Of a DNA stretch of 42,122 bases, positions 1 to 9,053 are shown piece by piece. The notes beneath the pieces were generated by a model. It was not told the DNA's origin and searched no databases. It saw only the letters and a program-made list of their open reading frames with translations. Position numbers and translations under genes: made by a program. Source of the DNA: Desulforamulus aquiferis (lineage in GTDB: Bacteria > Bacillota > Desulfotomaculia > Desulfotomaculales > Desulfotomaculaceae); assembly GCA_004143605.1 (NCBI GenBank), contig AWVY01000002.1, positions 52,018 through 94,139 of the forward strand, read 5' to 3'. Position 1 is the first letter of the stretch; each line of letters begins with the position of its first letter.

Positions 1-19
1 CCTCGTAGAACTGGCCTAA
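1..19 (+). CDS. 3' end of an upstream gene, probably N-terminal transketolase subunit (partial)
   Basis: Only the last codons are present. In one frame they read L-V-E-L-A followed by a TAA at 17-19, directly before a Shine-Dalgarno sequence (AAGGAGGAG, 21-29) and the start of the C-terminal transketolase subunit. Split transketolases are normally encoded as adjacent N- and C-terminal subunit genes, so this is probably the end of the N-terminal subunit. That identity rests on context alone; the frame choice is a guess. Confidence 0.3.
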
Positions 20-37
20 ACAAGGAGGAGATTTACC

Positions 38-980
38 ATGACTAAAAAATCGCCACCCGGGATGCCTATGGCCAGGAATTGGTCCGCCTGGGAGCAGAAA
101 ATAAAGATGTAGTAGTTTTAGATGCTGACCTATCCAAGTCTACCAAGACCTATGATTTCTTTAAAAACTACCCTGAGCGATTCTTTAATATGGGTATAGC
201 TGAGGCTAATATGATGGTAACAGCGGCCGGTCTGGCCACGGTGGGCAAGATACCCTTTGCCAGCACCTTTGCCATGTTTGCCACGGGACGGGCCTTTGAG
301 CAAATTCGTAATAGCATTGCCTATCCCAGACTTAATGTAAAAATTGCCGCCACCCATGCGGGAATTACAGTGGGTGAGGATGGTGGCTCCCACCAGTCCA
401 TTGAAGATATAGCTATCATGAGGTCTCTGCCGGGGATGACCGTTTTTGTGCCGGCTGACGCGGTGGAGACAGCGGCTGCCATCAAGGCTGCTGCTGAAAT
501 TAAAGGACCTGTCTATATTCGCCTGGGACGCTCCGGGGTTCCGGTTCTGCACGGGGACGACTTTAAGTTTACCCCTGGTGAGGCGGTAACCCTGCGTGAA
601 GGTGAGGATGTGGCCTTATTGCTACCGGAATCATGGTTTCCATGGCTCTGGAGGCTGCGGATATTTTAGCAGACGAGGGAATCAAGGCCATGGTAATAGA
701 TGTACATACCATCAAGCCCCTGGATATCTTTGCCATTGTGGAGGCCGCCAGAAAGTGCGGGGCCGTGGTAACTGCTGAGGAGCACAGCATTATCGGGGGC
801 TTGGGAAGTGCTGTGGCGGAAACTCTGTCCGAGCACCAGCCAGTACCACTTCAGCGGGTTGGTATGAGGGATACCTTTGGGGAATCCGGAAAGCCTGATG
901 AATTACTGAAGCATTTTGGGCTAACGGCGGAGGCCCTGGTTGAGGCTGCTAAAAAAGCAGTGGCCAAGAAAAGCCGTTAA
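38..980 (+). CDS. transketolase, C-terminal (pyrimidine-binding) subunit
   Basis: Half of a split transketolase, which moves two-carbon ketol units in the non-oxidative pentose phosphate pathway with thiamine diphosphate. The restored protein is about 314 residues, normal for the free C-terminal subunit. It shows the Pyr-domain signature N-M-G-I-A-E-A-N-M with the conserved catalytic Glu (about residue 63), the G-E-D-G-G-S-H-Q loop, and a C-terminal transketolase domain from about residue 190. ATG 38 follows AAGGAGGAG at good spacing. Two frame breaks: the A run at 44-49 (one A short; restoring it gives M-T-K-K-I-A-T-R-D-A-Y-G) and about 621 (TTG-CT should be TTG-GCT). Both look like sequencing losses. 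Very likely co-transcribed with the N-terminal subunit upstream. Confidence 0.9.
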
Positions 981-996
981 GGTTATAATTTCAACA

Positions 997-1040
997 TTGG
1001 AGAGGTGATGGCTTTTGGCTCCCACCTCTCCAATTAGTTT
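997..1040 (+). terminator. hairpin terminator after transketolase
   Basis: Perfect 11-bp stem TTGGAGAGGTG (997-1007) / CACCTCTCCAA (1023-1033) with a 15-nt loop, 17 bases after the transketolase stop. The T-rich tail (TTAGTTT) is short, so termination may be partial. Confidence 0.6.
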
Positions 1041-1057
1041 AACGGGGGTGGACAGGG

Positions 1058-2173
1058 TTGAGTGGTCATACTAACGGGGTCAGGGATAAGGTGGCGGAAC
1101 TAGATTTATTGCGAGCCATCGCGGCCATTTCGGTTATCATCATACATATTACGGCGACCCCCCTGATACTAGGAATTCAGGGTTCCCCGTACCATCTTGC
1201 AGTTACCCTGGCCAACCAGTTTGCCAGGTTTTCAATTCCGGCCTTTGTGTTTGTTACAGGGTTTGTGCTTTTTTATAATTATAGGGATTATCATTCAGTC
1301 AACTGGTCAGCTTATTTCAGAAAGAGGATTACTTATGTACTAGTTCCTTATTTCCTCTGGAGTTTACTATATTTCCTTTTTAAGCAGTATATTAGCTTCC
1401 GGGAAATTAATTTGACCGAAGCCTGGATGCCTTTTCTCAAGGCCCTCTTAATGGGGGAGAGCTTTTATCACTTGTATTTTGTTGTGCTGATATTTCAGTT
1501 TTACCTTTTATTTCCCCTGGTTTTACCCCTCTGGCAAAGGGTGGAGAAGCATGCCGGCTTAGTGACGCTGGTTATTTTCGGCCTTTACTTGGCTTGGGTG
1601 GCCATGCTTTTCTATAACATTAGACCCTGGTCATCACCTTTAATAAGCTTTCTCTTTAAGTATCAAGGCAAGCTATTTCTGACCTGGCTGGGCTTTTTTG
1701 TATTAGGTGCCTACTGTGCCGGCAGGTTGTCTACGGTTAGAGCTTTTTTACTTCGGTGGACAAACTGGTTTGTCCTGGGAGCTTGTGCTTTGCTGGTGGC
1801 AATGGTGGCGGAGTTTTATGGGCGGATTGCCCAACCGGGGGTTATTATTTCCTATGCTGCCACATCCATCAGACCCCTAGGTATCCTATTTACGGTGGTC
1901 ACCATTATGGCCATTATTGCGGTGGCCTTAAAGTATTTGCCTGGAAGTAGCCCCTTAACAAGATTTACCGGAAAAGTTTCCGGCCAGTCCTACGGGATTT
2001 ATTTAATTCACCCCCTGGTTTTGACCTTTCTTGAGGTGTTTGAAGGCAGATTGGGGCTGGGCTACCACTGGTGGGTGGTGCTGTTTAACCTCCTTCTATG
2101 CTGTATGATAAGTTATCTTGGTGCTTATCTGCTAAGTAGAAATTCCTGGACAAGGCACCTCATTGGCAGGTAG
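1058..2173 (+). CDS. acyltransferase 3 family membrane protein
   Basis: Integral membrane acyltransferase of the Acyl_transf_3 (OafA/YrhL) type, 371 residues with about ten hydrophobic segments. The N-terminal L-D-L-L-R-A-I-A-A-I-S-V-I-I-I-H pattern carries the Arg and His typical of the family's first helix. Members transfer O-acyl groups to surface polysaccharides or related glycans; the substrate here cannot be told. The start is TTG 1058, following a weak GGGGGTGGACAGG. The reading frame is intact, unlike most neighbours. It is flanked by terminators on both sides and so is probably a single-gene unit. Confidence 0.85.
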   Translation: MSGHTNGVRDKVAELDLLRAIAAISVIIIHITATPLILGIQGSPYHLAVTLANQFARFSIPAFVFVTGFVLFYNYRDYHSVNWSAYFRKRITYVLVPYFLWSLLYFLFKQYISFREINLTEAWMPFLKALLMGESFYHLYFVVLIFQFYLLFPLVLPLWQRVEKHAGLVTLVIFGLYLAWVAMLFYNIRPWSSPLISFLFKYQGKLFLTWLGFFVLGAYCAGRLSTVRAFLLRWTNWFVLGACALLVAMVAEFYGRIAQPGVIISYAATSIRPLGILFTVVTIMAIIAVALKYLPGSSPLTRFTGKVSGQSYGIYLIHPLVLTFLEVFEGRLGLGYHWWVVLFNLLLCCMISYLGAYLLSRNSWTRHLIGR

Positions 2174-2175
2174 CC

Positions 2176-2204
2176 AAAAGGTCTGGCCATGGGCCAGGCT
2201 TTTC
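2176..2204 (+). terminator. hairpin terminator after acyltransferase
   Basis: CTGGCC-ATG-GGCCAG core stem extended by AAAAG/CTTTT on the outside with a small bulge, then CTATTATTTG. It starts three bases after the acyltransferase stop. Confidence 0.65.
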
Positions 2205-2352
2205 TATTATTTGTAAAAAATGGACAAAAAGGAATGAATTTTTGCCGAATATTAAAGGAATTTGCCTTTATTACGTCGAAATCGAAATGTAGCTTACTAT
2301 GTGTCTTTGTATGTTTTCTTACTTTAAAGGATAAGGTGGACAGCGTAAATCT

Positions 2353-3037
2353 ATGATACAGTTCTACAATGTCTCCAAGGTTTATGATAACGGTGTGAAA
2401 GCTGTTTCGGATTTAACCTTAACGATAAAAAAAGGTGAATTTGTTTTTTGGTGGGACCAAGTGGTGCGGGTAAATCAAGTTTAATCAAGCTGATTTTTCG
2501 TGAAGAGTTACCCACCAGGGGTCAGATTATGTTTAATGGCAGAAATGTAGCGCGGATGAAGTCCAGGGAGATACCCCATATGCGCCGGAAGATAGGCATG
2601 GTTTTTCAGGATTTTCGGCTGCTGCCCCAAAAACCGCAGCAGAGAATATTGCCTTCGCCTTGGAAATCACCGGTGCATCAACAAGGGATATTAAAAGGTT
2701 GGTACCAGAGGCGTTGGAGCAGGTGGGACTTAAGGGTAAGGATAACTTGCTGCCTGCCCAAATGTCCGGTGGGGAGCAGCAGAGGGTGTGTATAGCTAGG
2801 GCTATTGTCAATAATCCCCTCATGATTATTGCCGATGAACCCACTGGTAATCTGGACCCCATTACCTCAAAGGAAATAGCACAGCTCTTTCAGGAAATTA
2901 ACCGTCGTGGCACCACCATTTTAATGGTCACCCACGACAGTGGCTTAGTAAATAACTTAAAGAAACGGGTTATTGAGGTGGCCGGTGGAGTTGTGGTCCG
3001 TGACGAAGAGAGCGGGGTGTACAGCAGTGAACTTTAA
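2353..3037 (+). CDS. ftsE: cell-division ABC transporter ATP-binding protein FtsE
   Basis: ATPase of the FtsEX complex, which sits at the cytoplasmic face of the membrane and relays ATP hydrolysis to activate a periplasmic/extracellular peptidoglycan hydrolase. Restored length is about 228 residues, typical. Walker A G-P-S-G-A-G-K-S-S, Q-loop V-F-Q-D-F-R-L-L, signature M-S-G-G-E-Q-Q-R and Walker B L-M-I-I-A-D-E-P-T-G-N-L-D are all present in order. Two breaks, each one base short: T run 2444-2449 and A run 2629-2633. The stop overlaps the ftsX start, indicating coupled translation. Confidence 0.95.
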
Positions 3038-3913
3038 CACTCTGAAGTACTTTTTCGAGAGACCTTTACCTCGCTGGTTAGAAACAGCTGGCTTTCCATT
3101 TCTTCCATTGGCATTGTTACCGTTTCCCTTATTATTTTAGGTTGTTCCTTACTGTTGGTGGTTAATGCCGATAAGTTGGCCCAGTCGGTGGAGAGCAGTG
3201 TTGAGATAACTGCATTTCTGGATGAAAACGTTGGAAAAGTAGACCGGGATGAAATTGAAACTAAGGTAAAGAAATTGCCTGACATTGAGATTGTCCAGTT
3301 TGTTTCCAAGGAGGAAGCTCTGGAAGATATGAAGGATAATCTTGGAGACAGGGCAGATATCTTGGAAACCCTGGAGAAGAGTAATCCCCTGCCGGATGCC
3401 TTCAGGATTAAGACCACCAGGGCAGAGGTTGTGCCCCAAATCGCCAAGCAGCTTGAGGAGATGAAGGGTATAGAGCAGGTGCGTTATGGTCAGGGAGTAG
3501 TGGAGAAGCTACTTTCTGTAACTGAATGGATTCGCATTGCCAGTGCTGCGTCACTTCTTTTGCTTACTCTGGCAGCTGTCTTTCTTATTGCCACCACCAT
3601 CCGCATGTCGGTTTTTGCCCGCAGGAGGGAGATTGGCATCATGAAAATCCTCGGGGCAACCAACTGGTTTGTGCGCTTTCCCTTTATGTTGGAGGGTATA
3701 GTTTTAGGCCTGACCGGGGGTCTGCTGGCAGTGCTGGTGGTGGATATCGGTTACATTTCCCTGGTTAAGAAACTACAACTATCCCTGCCCTTTATTCAGC
3801 CAGTGGTAGAACCCCGAATGGTTCTGGGTATACTGGGCGTCATGGTTGGACTTGGGGTGCTAATTGGTGCCATGGGCAGTTGGTTTTCTTTAAGGAAGTT
3901 TTTAAAAGTATAG
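3027..3913 (+). CDS. ftsX: cell-division membrane protein FtsX
   Basis: Permease-like partner of FtsE. Restored length is about 295 residues: an N-terminal membrane helix (S-I-G-I-V-T-V-S-L-I-I-L), an extracellular domain (about residues 45-160), then three C-terminal membrane helices, the classic FtsX topology. GTG 3027 overlaps the ftsE end by 11 nt; a frame break in the T run 3051-3055 (one T short) otherwise hides the first residues. The extracellular loop of FtsX contacts a coiled-coil hydrolase activator or hydrolase, and such a gene follows immediately. Confidence 0.93.
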
Positions 3914-3928
3914 CAAGGGTTATATATA

Positions 3929-5079
3929 TTGAAGTTTTTTGGGGGGATTTGGGTGCAAAGATGGACTATTAAATTAGTATCGGTGGGTGTTGGACTGGTC
4001 TTGCTGGCGGGAACTTTGTCCCCAGTAGCGGCGAATACCTTAGAAGACCAGCTTCAAAAGGTACGTAATGAGCTGAACCAAAAGAAGGTTGAGGAGCAGA
4101 AGGCCAAGGGTGTTGTAAAGGATTACACCAGTCAAATTACATCAATCAACTCGTCAATTGAGCAGAAAAATAGGGAAATTAGCGAACTTCAGAATTCCCT
4201 GGCCAGTGCTATGAAAAATGTGGAAGATACCAAAAGGGATCTTAATGAGGCAGAGCAGCGCTTGGAGGAAAGTACCGAGGTATTAAAGAAAAGGGTTAAG
4301 GGCATGTATCAAAATGGTACAGTAACCTACCTTGAGGTATTACTGAATTCCGGCAGCTTTTCTGACTTCACCAACCGATTGGAGCTTTTACAGCGCATGG
4401 TAGAGAGTGATTCTGCATGGTGGCAAGGATTGACAAGGAAAAGGCACAAATTGAGGAATTAAAGGTAGCCCTGGAAGCCAGGGCCCAAAGGATTGCCAGC
4501 CTAAAGAATGAACAAGAAGCGGCTAAGCAGGTCTTAGCCCAGGCCCAGAAAGAGAAGGAGTCCCTCCTTAACGATGCCAGAAAGGATCTGAAGCAAACCG
4601 AGTCTGAGGTTGACAAGCTTGAGGCCCAGGAGGATGCAATTTTAAGACAAATAGCCTTGGAGAATGCCCAGAAGGGCGGCAGTTATGACGGGGGTAAATT
4701 CTCCTGGCCGGTTCCTGGCTACACCAATATATCTTCACCCTTTGGCAACAGGATTCACCCTATATTAAAGCAAAACCGTTTTCACTCGGGTATTGATATA
4801 CCGGCTCCCACCGGGGTGCAGGTCATTGCACCGGCTGCCGGTGTGGTGATATTTGCAGGATCTATGACTGGTTATGGTAATGTGGTAATGATTGATCATG
4901 GCGGCGGCGTGGTAAGTCTCTACGGTCATCTCTCCAGCTACCAGGTAAGCAAGGGACAAGGGGTAGCCAAGGGATCAAATATTGCCAAGGTAGGAAGCAC
5001 AGGTATGTCCACAGGGCCTCACCTGCACTTTGAAGTAAGGAAAGACGGAACAGCCGTTAGCCCACATGGTTATTTATAA
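3929..5079 (+). CDS. coiled-coil M23 (LytM) peptidase, EnvC/PcsB-like
   Basis: Secreted murein hydrolase or hydrolase activator. Restored length is about 383 residues: signal peptide (hydrophobic V-G-V-G-L-V-L-L-A-G, cleavage near A-A-N), a long Lys/Glu/Gln-rich coiled coil (about residues 35-245), and a C-terminal M23 domain with the zinc-site motifs F-H-S-G-I-D and P-H-L-H-F-E, so it looks catalytically competent, unlike degenerate EnvC. Its place directly after ftsX argues that it is the FtsEX-controlled hydrolase. Start is TTG 3929 or GTG 3953; the latter lies behind GGGGGG and is equally possible. One break at about 4418 (one T short). Confidence 0.9.
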
Positions 5080-5081
5080 AC

Positions 5082-5104
5082 AGGTCGGGATAATTCCCGA
5101 CCTT
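5082..5104 (+). terminator. hairpin after the M23 peptidase gene
   Basis: AGGTCGGGA-TAAT-TCCCGACCT, a perfect 9-bp stem three bases after the stop codon, followed by an A/T-rich tail without a clean T run. Probable terminator separating ftsEX-M23 from ctp. Confidence 0.6.
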
Positions 5105-5185
5105 CACTCATATTTTATAACTATTAAAAACAACCACACTCCAATAATTGGAAAAAACTTTGTAATTTATATTTCGTTGATGTAG

Positions 5186-5191
5186 TATAAT
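5186..5191 (+). promoter_or_regulatory. candidate -10 element for the ctp gene
   Basis: TATAAT 41 bp before the GTG start of the protease, inside a strongly A/T-rich stretch. No good -35 box at 16-18 bp spacing is visible, so this is only half a promoter by eye. Confidence 0.4.
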
Positions 5192-5231
5192 ACTTGTGGA
5201 GAGAACCAAATTAGAGCGGGCGGGTGTTAGA

Positions 5232-6381
5232 GTGAGAAGAAGTTCATTGGCGTTATGGGGACGCCTAACTGTTGTGTTGGCTGCCGTGGTATTTGCCATC
5301 GTAATGCTTATTGGCGGAACACTGGCCAGTAATTACAAGGGTTTGGGCAACCTAATCAAAGTGGTTACCTTGTAAAGGGTCAATATTTATTTGAGGTTGC
5401 ACCAGAATTGCTGGTGGAGGGAGCCGTTAAGGGATTGGTAGAGGCTTTGGACGATCCCTACTCATCCTATCTGGATTCCAAGACATACTCCCAGCTCCAG
5501 GATCAAATCCGGGGTTCCTTTGGCGGGGTAGGGATATTGGTTGGAATTAAGGATGAAAATTTGACGGTAATTAAACCCTTTCCCAACACCCCGGCGGCTG
5601 AAGCCGGCATAATGGCCGGGGATGTTATTGCCGCCATCAACAATCAGACAACCAGGGATATGGATACTGAAACGGCGGTGGGCTTGATGAGAGGTCCAAT
5701 TGGATCTCCTGTGGACCTTACCATTGTCCGGGAAGGAGTCCTAGAGCCTTTAGAGACGACCCTAGAAAGGCGGGAAATAAGTGTACCCACAGTTGAGGGG
5801 CATATGATTCCCGAGGAGAATGATATTGGCTATGTTGTCATAAGTCAGTTTACCGAGAATACCGGGGATGAGTTGGTGAAAGTATTAGAGGAGCTTCGCC
5901 AGGAGGGTATGAAGGGGCTGGTATTGGATGTTCGGGATAACCTGGGTGGTGAGCTTGGTTCAGCCATCAAGGTATCTGATCAGTTTTTAGGTGAGGGTCC
6001 CATAGTACACATTGATTATCGCATTGGCCGGGATCATACCTTTAATGCGGATCCTCCTAAGCTTGATATGCCTTGGTGCTGTTGGTTAATGGCGGCAGTG
6101 CCAGTGCTGCGGAGATTTTAGCCGGGGCAATCAAGGATGCGGGCGCGGGAACTTTGGTTGGTACCAAGACCTTTGGTAAGGGTGTTGTTCAGACAGTTTT
6201 TCCTTTGGATAATGGTGCAGGTTTAAAGCTGACCACAGCCAGATATCTGACTCCCCATAGGCATGATATTCATAAAAAGGGAATTGCTCCCGATGTTGAG
6301 ATTGACCAGAAGCCTGGTGCTGAGGATGATATTCAATTGGCAGCGGCAGTTAAGCTGGTGCGGGAAAAAATACAGAAGTAG
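5232..6381 (+). CDS. S41 carboxy-terminal processing peptidase (CtpA/CtpB type)
   Basis: Membrane-anchored, outward-facing Ser-Lys protease. Restored length is about 383 residues: an N-terminal membrane anchor (about residues 12-32), a PDZ domain (about 95-180, G-G-V-G-I-L-V... G-D-V-I-A-A-I-N), and the peptidase core with the nucleophile in V-N-G-G-S-A-S-A-A-E-I and the Lys in T-F-G-K-G-V-V-Q-T. In Bacillus subtilis the ctp gene beside minJ encodes CtpB, which cleaves SpoIVFA during sporulation; a similar role is possible but not proven. Two breaks: 5371 (one G short, restoring T-L-V-K-G-Q) and 6073 (one T short). GTG 5232 is chosen because it yields the anchor. Confidence 0.9.
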
Positions 6382-6408
6382 ATTCTCCCGATTGGCAGGT
6401 GTAAATAA

Positions 6409-7640
6409 ATGTTTCCTTTCCTTGAGGTTACCCCTCTTTTATTTCAAACTCTGGTGGCGGTTATCCTGGATCCACTTTTTCTGCTGGTTGTGGGTATTGT
6501 TGCCCTGCAATACAGCAGGATTGGCAAGGTTCGGGAGAGTTTTTTGGGTTAAGGCCCAGGGGACTGTGGCTGGATGTGTTGAAGGCCACTGCCTTTGGCC
6601 TGCTGGGGGGGTTATAGCCAGCTATCTGATGCTGGTGATAGGTCTGACCCTTTCCGGCTCGGGCCTGTTATATCTATGGCCCCTGGCTATTTTGCTAATG
6701 TTGATTGATGCCAGATTTCTATGTTTTGCTTATGCGGGTGGGATATTGGCTTTTAGCTCCCTTGTTTTTGGCTGGCCTAATGTAAGTGTGCCCCAGGTCC
6801 TTGGCCTGGTGGCCATTTTACATATGGTTGAGGCCTTTCTTATTTATGTCAGCGGACACCAGGGAGCGGTACCTACCTTTATTAAGAATACCGAGGGTAA
6901 GGTAGTTGGCGGCTTTGCCCTGCAGAAGTTTTGGCCCATCCCCCTGACAGCCTGGTGGTGGTTGGGGAGACTACCATGCCTAACGGCGGTGTGGGTATGC
7001 CCGAGTGGTGGCCCCTTATCAAGGGAGGCTTGGTGATAATGCAAATCATTTAATCTACTCACTAATGCCGGTGGTGGCTGGTCTAGGCTATGGCGATTTG
7101 GCAGCTTCTCGAACGCCGGAGCAAAAGGGCAGGATTTCTGCAGTTATATTGGGCTTTTACAGCTTGATTTTGCTGGGGCTGGCAGTGTTGGCCGACAGAT
7201 CCTGGCTTATGGCTTGGTGGCAGCTATGTTTTCACCCCTGGGACATGAAATGGTCATCTATATAGGTAAGAAATTGGAATTTGGTAGATCCATCTATCAA
7301 CCTCCTAATAAGGGAGTGAAGGTTTTAGATGTGGTTCCTGGTTATCCGGCCTGGGAAGCCGGGATTCGCTCCGGGGATATAATTATTGATGTAAATGAAA
7401 TGGAAGTTAACAGCAGGCAGGGGCTGGAGTTTGCACTGGGTGTCTACCAGCAGCCCCAGATAACCTACTGGTCTGCCAAGATGATAGGTTTTTAGAGAAG
7501 GAATTCATTTCGGTGATAAGGAAATGCTGGGTATCCTGCCGGTACCCGAGGGTAATGAAGAGAGCTTTATGGAGCTTTCCACCGGCGGCCCCGTTAGAAG
7601 ATGGTTTAACAATTTGCTAGGGAAGAAGGGCCCCCAATAG
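6409..7640 (+). CDS. polytopic membrane protein with C-terminal PDZ domain, MinJ-like
   Basis: Restored length is about 412 residues. Several hydrophobic segments fill the first 270 residues, and a PDZ domain follows (about 290-360: V-L-D-V-V-P-G-Y-P-A-W-E-A-G-I-R-S-G-D-I-I-I-D-V-N). This architecture and the location after ctp and before uvrBA match B. subtilis MinJ, which bridges DivIVA and MinD in division-site selection. Sequence identity cannot be scored here, so the name is by architecture and synteny. It is the most fragmented gene of its size: seven one-base losses at about 6548, 6611, 6944, 7051, 7191, 7466 and 7488. ATG 6409 lies 27 bp after the ctp stop. Confidence 0.75.
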
Positions 7641-7647
7641 CCGAACG

Positions 7648-7679
7648 GAAAGACCACGCCGTGATGGACGTGGTCTTTC
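7648..7679. terminator. bidirectional terminator between convergent genes
   Basis: GAAAGACCACG (7648-7658) / CGTGGTCTTTC (7669-7679), 11-bp perfect stem with a 10-nt loop, between the MinJ-like gene (+) and the DUF3243 gene (-). The A/T pairs at the stem foot give short T stretches in either direction. Confidence 0.7.
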
Positions 7680-7696
7680 ATGAAATCATAGAGTTA

Positions 7697-7960
7697 TTAT
7701 CGGGAGCGGCTGGCTAGCTTAGTCATCAGTCGAGCGATAACTTCTTGCTCTTGTTTGTCGGCTACATCCCAGAGCTCCTTCAGGGCCTTTTGCTCGGGAT
7801 TGGCAGGCTGCACGTTGTCAGCCAGAATTGCCCCGGCAGTCATGGCGTAGTTGTCAATCTTATCCCGGGAGATTCCCAGTTCTTCCGCAAACTCCATGGC
7901 TTGGCCCAGGTATTTTTTCCAATTGTCCCAACTGGTGTTGGCTTTGCTTAAATCCAGCAT
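7697..7960 (-). CDS. DUF3243 family protein
   Basis: Intact 87-residue soluble protein. The spacing of W-D-N-W-K-K-Y-L-G near the N-terminus, then a predicted helical middle and N-P-E-Q-K-A-L-K-E-L-W-D-V-A, match the DUF3243 family (B. subtilis YmfJ type). No biochemical function is established for the family. The start codon is preceded on the minus strand by AAGGAGGAAAAATT, an excellent ribosome binding site. It is transcribed toward the MinJ-like gene with a shared hairpin between them. Confidence 0.85.
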   Translation of the reverse strand: MLDLSKANTSWDNWKKYLGQAMEFAEELGISRDKIDNYAMTAGAILADNVQPANPEQKALKELWDVADKQEQEVIARLMTKLASRSR

Positions 7961-8070
7961 AATTTTTCCTCCTTAAGATCATGGTTTTGTTTCATTCAAT
8001 AGTTTGGCAATAAGGAGTTAATTTATACATTGATGGAAATTATTATATTTAAACTAATTGGAGGCAAGTG

Positions 8071-8625
8071 ATGAGTTTAGAGCAATTGGCTTCAGATATG
8101 CAAAACTGCAATAGGTGCACTCTGTCAGAGGGTAGAAATAAACTGGTCTTTGGCAATGGTAATCCCCAGGCTAAGCTAATGCTTATCGGTGAGGGACCCG
8201 GTAAGGATGAGGATGAGCAGGGAATGCCCTTTGTTGGTCGTGCCGGACAGCTTTTGGACAAGATATTGGCTGCCATTGATCTAGCTAGGGAGCAGGTCTT
8301 TATAGGTAATGTGGTTAAATGCCGCCCACCCAATAATCGGGTGCCAACCAAGCTGGAGGTGGCAGCCTGTCTGCCCTACTTATATAGGCAAATTGAGCTG
8401 ATTCAGCCTAAAATTATTGTTCTTCTGGGCAGTACTGCCTTACAAAATCTCATCGGGCCAGAGGCAAGAATAACTAAAATGAGGGGTCAATGGCTGGAGA
8501 CCCAGAGTGGTATCCTGATTATGCCCACCTTTCACCCGGCGGCGGTTTTAAGGGACCCCAATAAGCGAAGGCCGGTGTGGGAAGATTTTCAAAAGGTTCA
8601 GGAAGAGTATCTTAGATTAGGTTGA
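8071..8625 (+). CDS. udg: family 4 uracil-DNA glycosylase (4Fe-4S)
   Basis: Removes uracil from DNA to start base excision repair. Intact, 184 residues. It carries motif A G-E-G-P-G-K-D-E-D-E-Q-G (about residue 46) followed by P-F-V-G-R-A-G, and the C-terminal motif T-F-H-P-A-A. Four cysteines (C13, C16 and two further on in V-K-C-R-P-P and A-A-C-L-P-Y) fit the iron-sulphur cluster of family 4/5 enzymes. ATG 8071 is preferred over GTG 8068 because GGAGG (8060-8064) is then 6 nt away. Confidence 0.92.
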   Translation: MSLEQLASDMQNCNRCTLSEGRNKLVFGNGNPQAKLMLIGEGPGKDEDEQGMPFVGRAGQLLDKILAAIDLAREQVFIGNVVKCRPPNNRVPTKLEVAACLPYLYRQIELIQPKIIVLLGSTALQNLIGPEARITKMRGQWLETQSGILIMPTFHPAAVLRDPNKRRPVWEDFQKVQEEYLRLG

Positions 8626-8639
8626 GGTTTATGATAAAG

Positions 8640-8670
8640 AACAGCCCGGGTTCCCGGGCTGTTATATTTT
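8640..8670. terminator. strong hairpin between udg and a minus-strand small gene
   Basis: ACAGCCCGGG-TT-CCCGGGCTGT is an almost uninterrupted palindrome (8641-8662) followed by TATATTTT. It lies just after udg and touches the stop codon of the minus-strand small ORF, so it can serve both. Confidence 0.75.
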
Positions 8671-8802
8671 ATAGGCGTATAAGGATATTAGACTTGCAAG
8701 AAGAATGGTAGCTATTATACCTAAAGTCACAACTAAAATGGGCAGCCACTTTATTTGACGGAGCCATTTTTCAGTTTTGACCGTAAGGAATATCTTGATC
8801 AT
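8662..8802 (-). CDS. small single-span membrane protein, 46 residues
   Basis: I do not recognise it. Reading the minus strand from ATG at 8802, the product starts M-I-K-I-F-L-T-V-K-T-E-K-W-L-R and continues with a 20-residue hydrophobic segment (L-P-I-L-V-V-T-L-G-I-I-A-T-I-L-L-A-S-L-I) ending S-L-Y-A-Y-K-I. The basic N-terminus and single helix suggest an inner-membrane peptide. GGAAAAAGGTG lies about 7 nt upstream of the ATG, and a hairpin sits at the 3' end; these two signals make it more likely real than chance. No neighbour hints at its role. Confidence 0.5.
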   Translation of the reverse strand: MIKIFLTVKTEKWLRQIKWLPILVVTLGIIATILLASLISLYAYKI

Positions 8803-9016
8803 AAATTTTCACCTTTTTCCATTATTTATATTTATATGTAGTGTTACCAATTTTTAGAACGAGGAAACTTGAACCTCTTTTTAGGGGTGATTTCCCCGGA
8901 GATTCTATATATTGCTAAAGCCAAGAAACTAATAGAATTTCTAAACAATAGAAAGCAAGGGCTTCACCTTTGCCCCTGGTCTCCTGTAGGACGGGTTTTT
9001 TAATTGACCAGAATGT

Positions 9017-9022
9017 TATAAT
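9017..9022 (+). promoter_or_regulatory. candidate -10 element for uvrB
   Basis: TATAAT 31 bp before the uvrB ATG. No convincing -35 is seen 17 bp upstream, and I see no GAAC-N4-GTTC SOS box in the 8803-9053 gap, which otherwise holds only A/T-rich sequence and a T run (8995-9001). Confidence 0.4.
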
Positions 9023-9053
9023 ATTAGGTAGAGTTAAAAAGCAGGTGATTACT

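Noticed and set aside
130-552. Long minus-strand ORF opposite the transketolase gene (and similar antisense ORFs throughout)
   Set aside because: Shadow of a conserved coding frame; no ribosome binding site, no recognisable domain.
8803-9053. SOS box upstream of uvrB
   Set aside because: GAAC occurs twice (near 8856 and 8870) but not as GAAC-N4-GTTC; no match found by eye.
8970-9053. N-terminal extension of UvrB
   Set aside because: In-frame codons exist upstream of ATG 9054, but they contain the -10 region and show no UvrB similarity.
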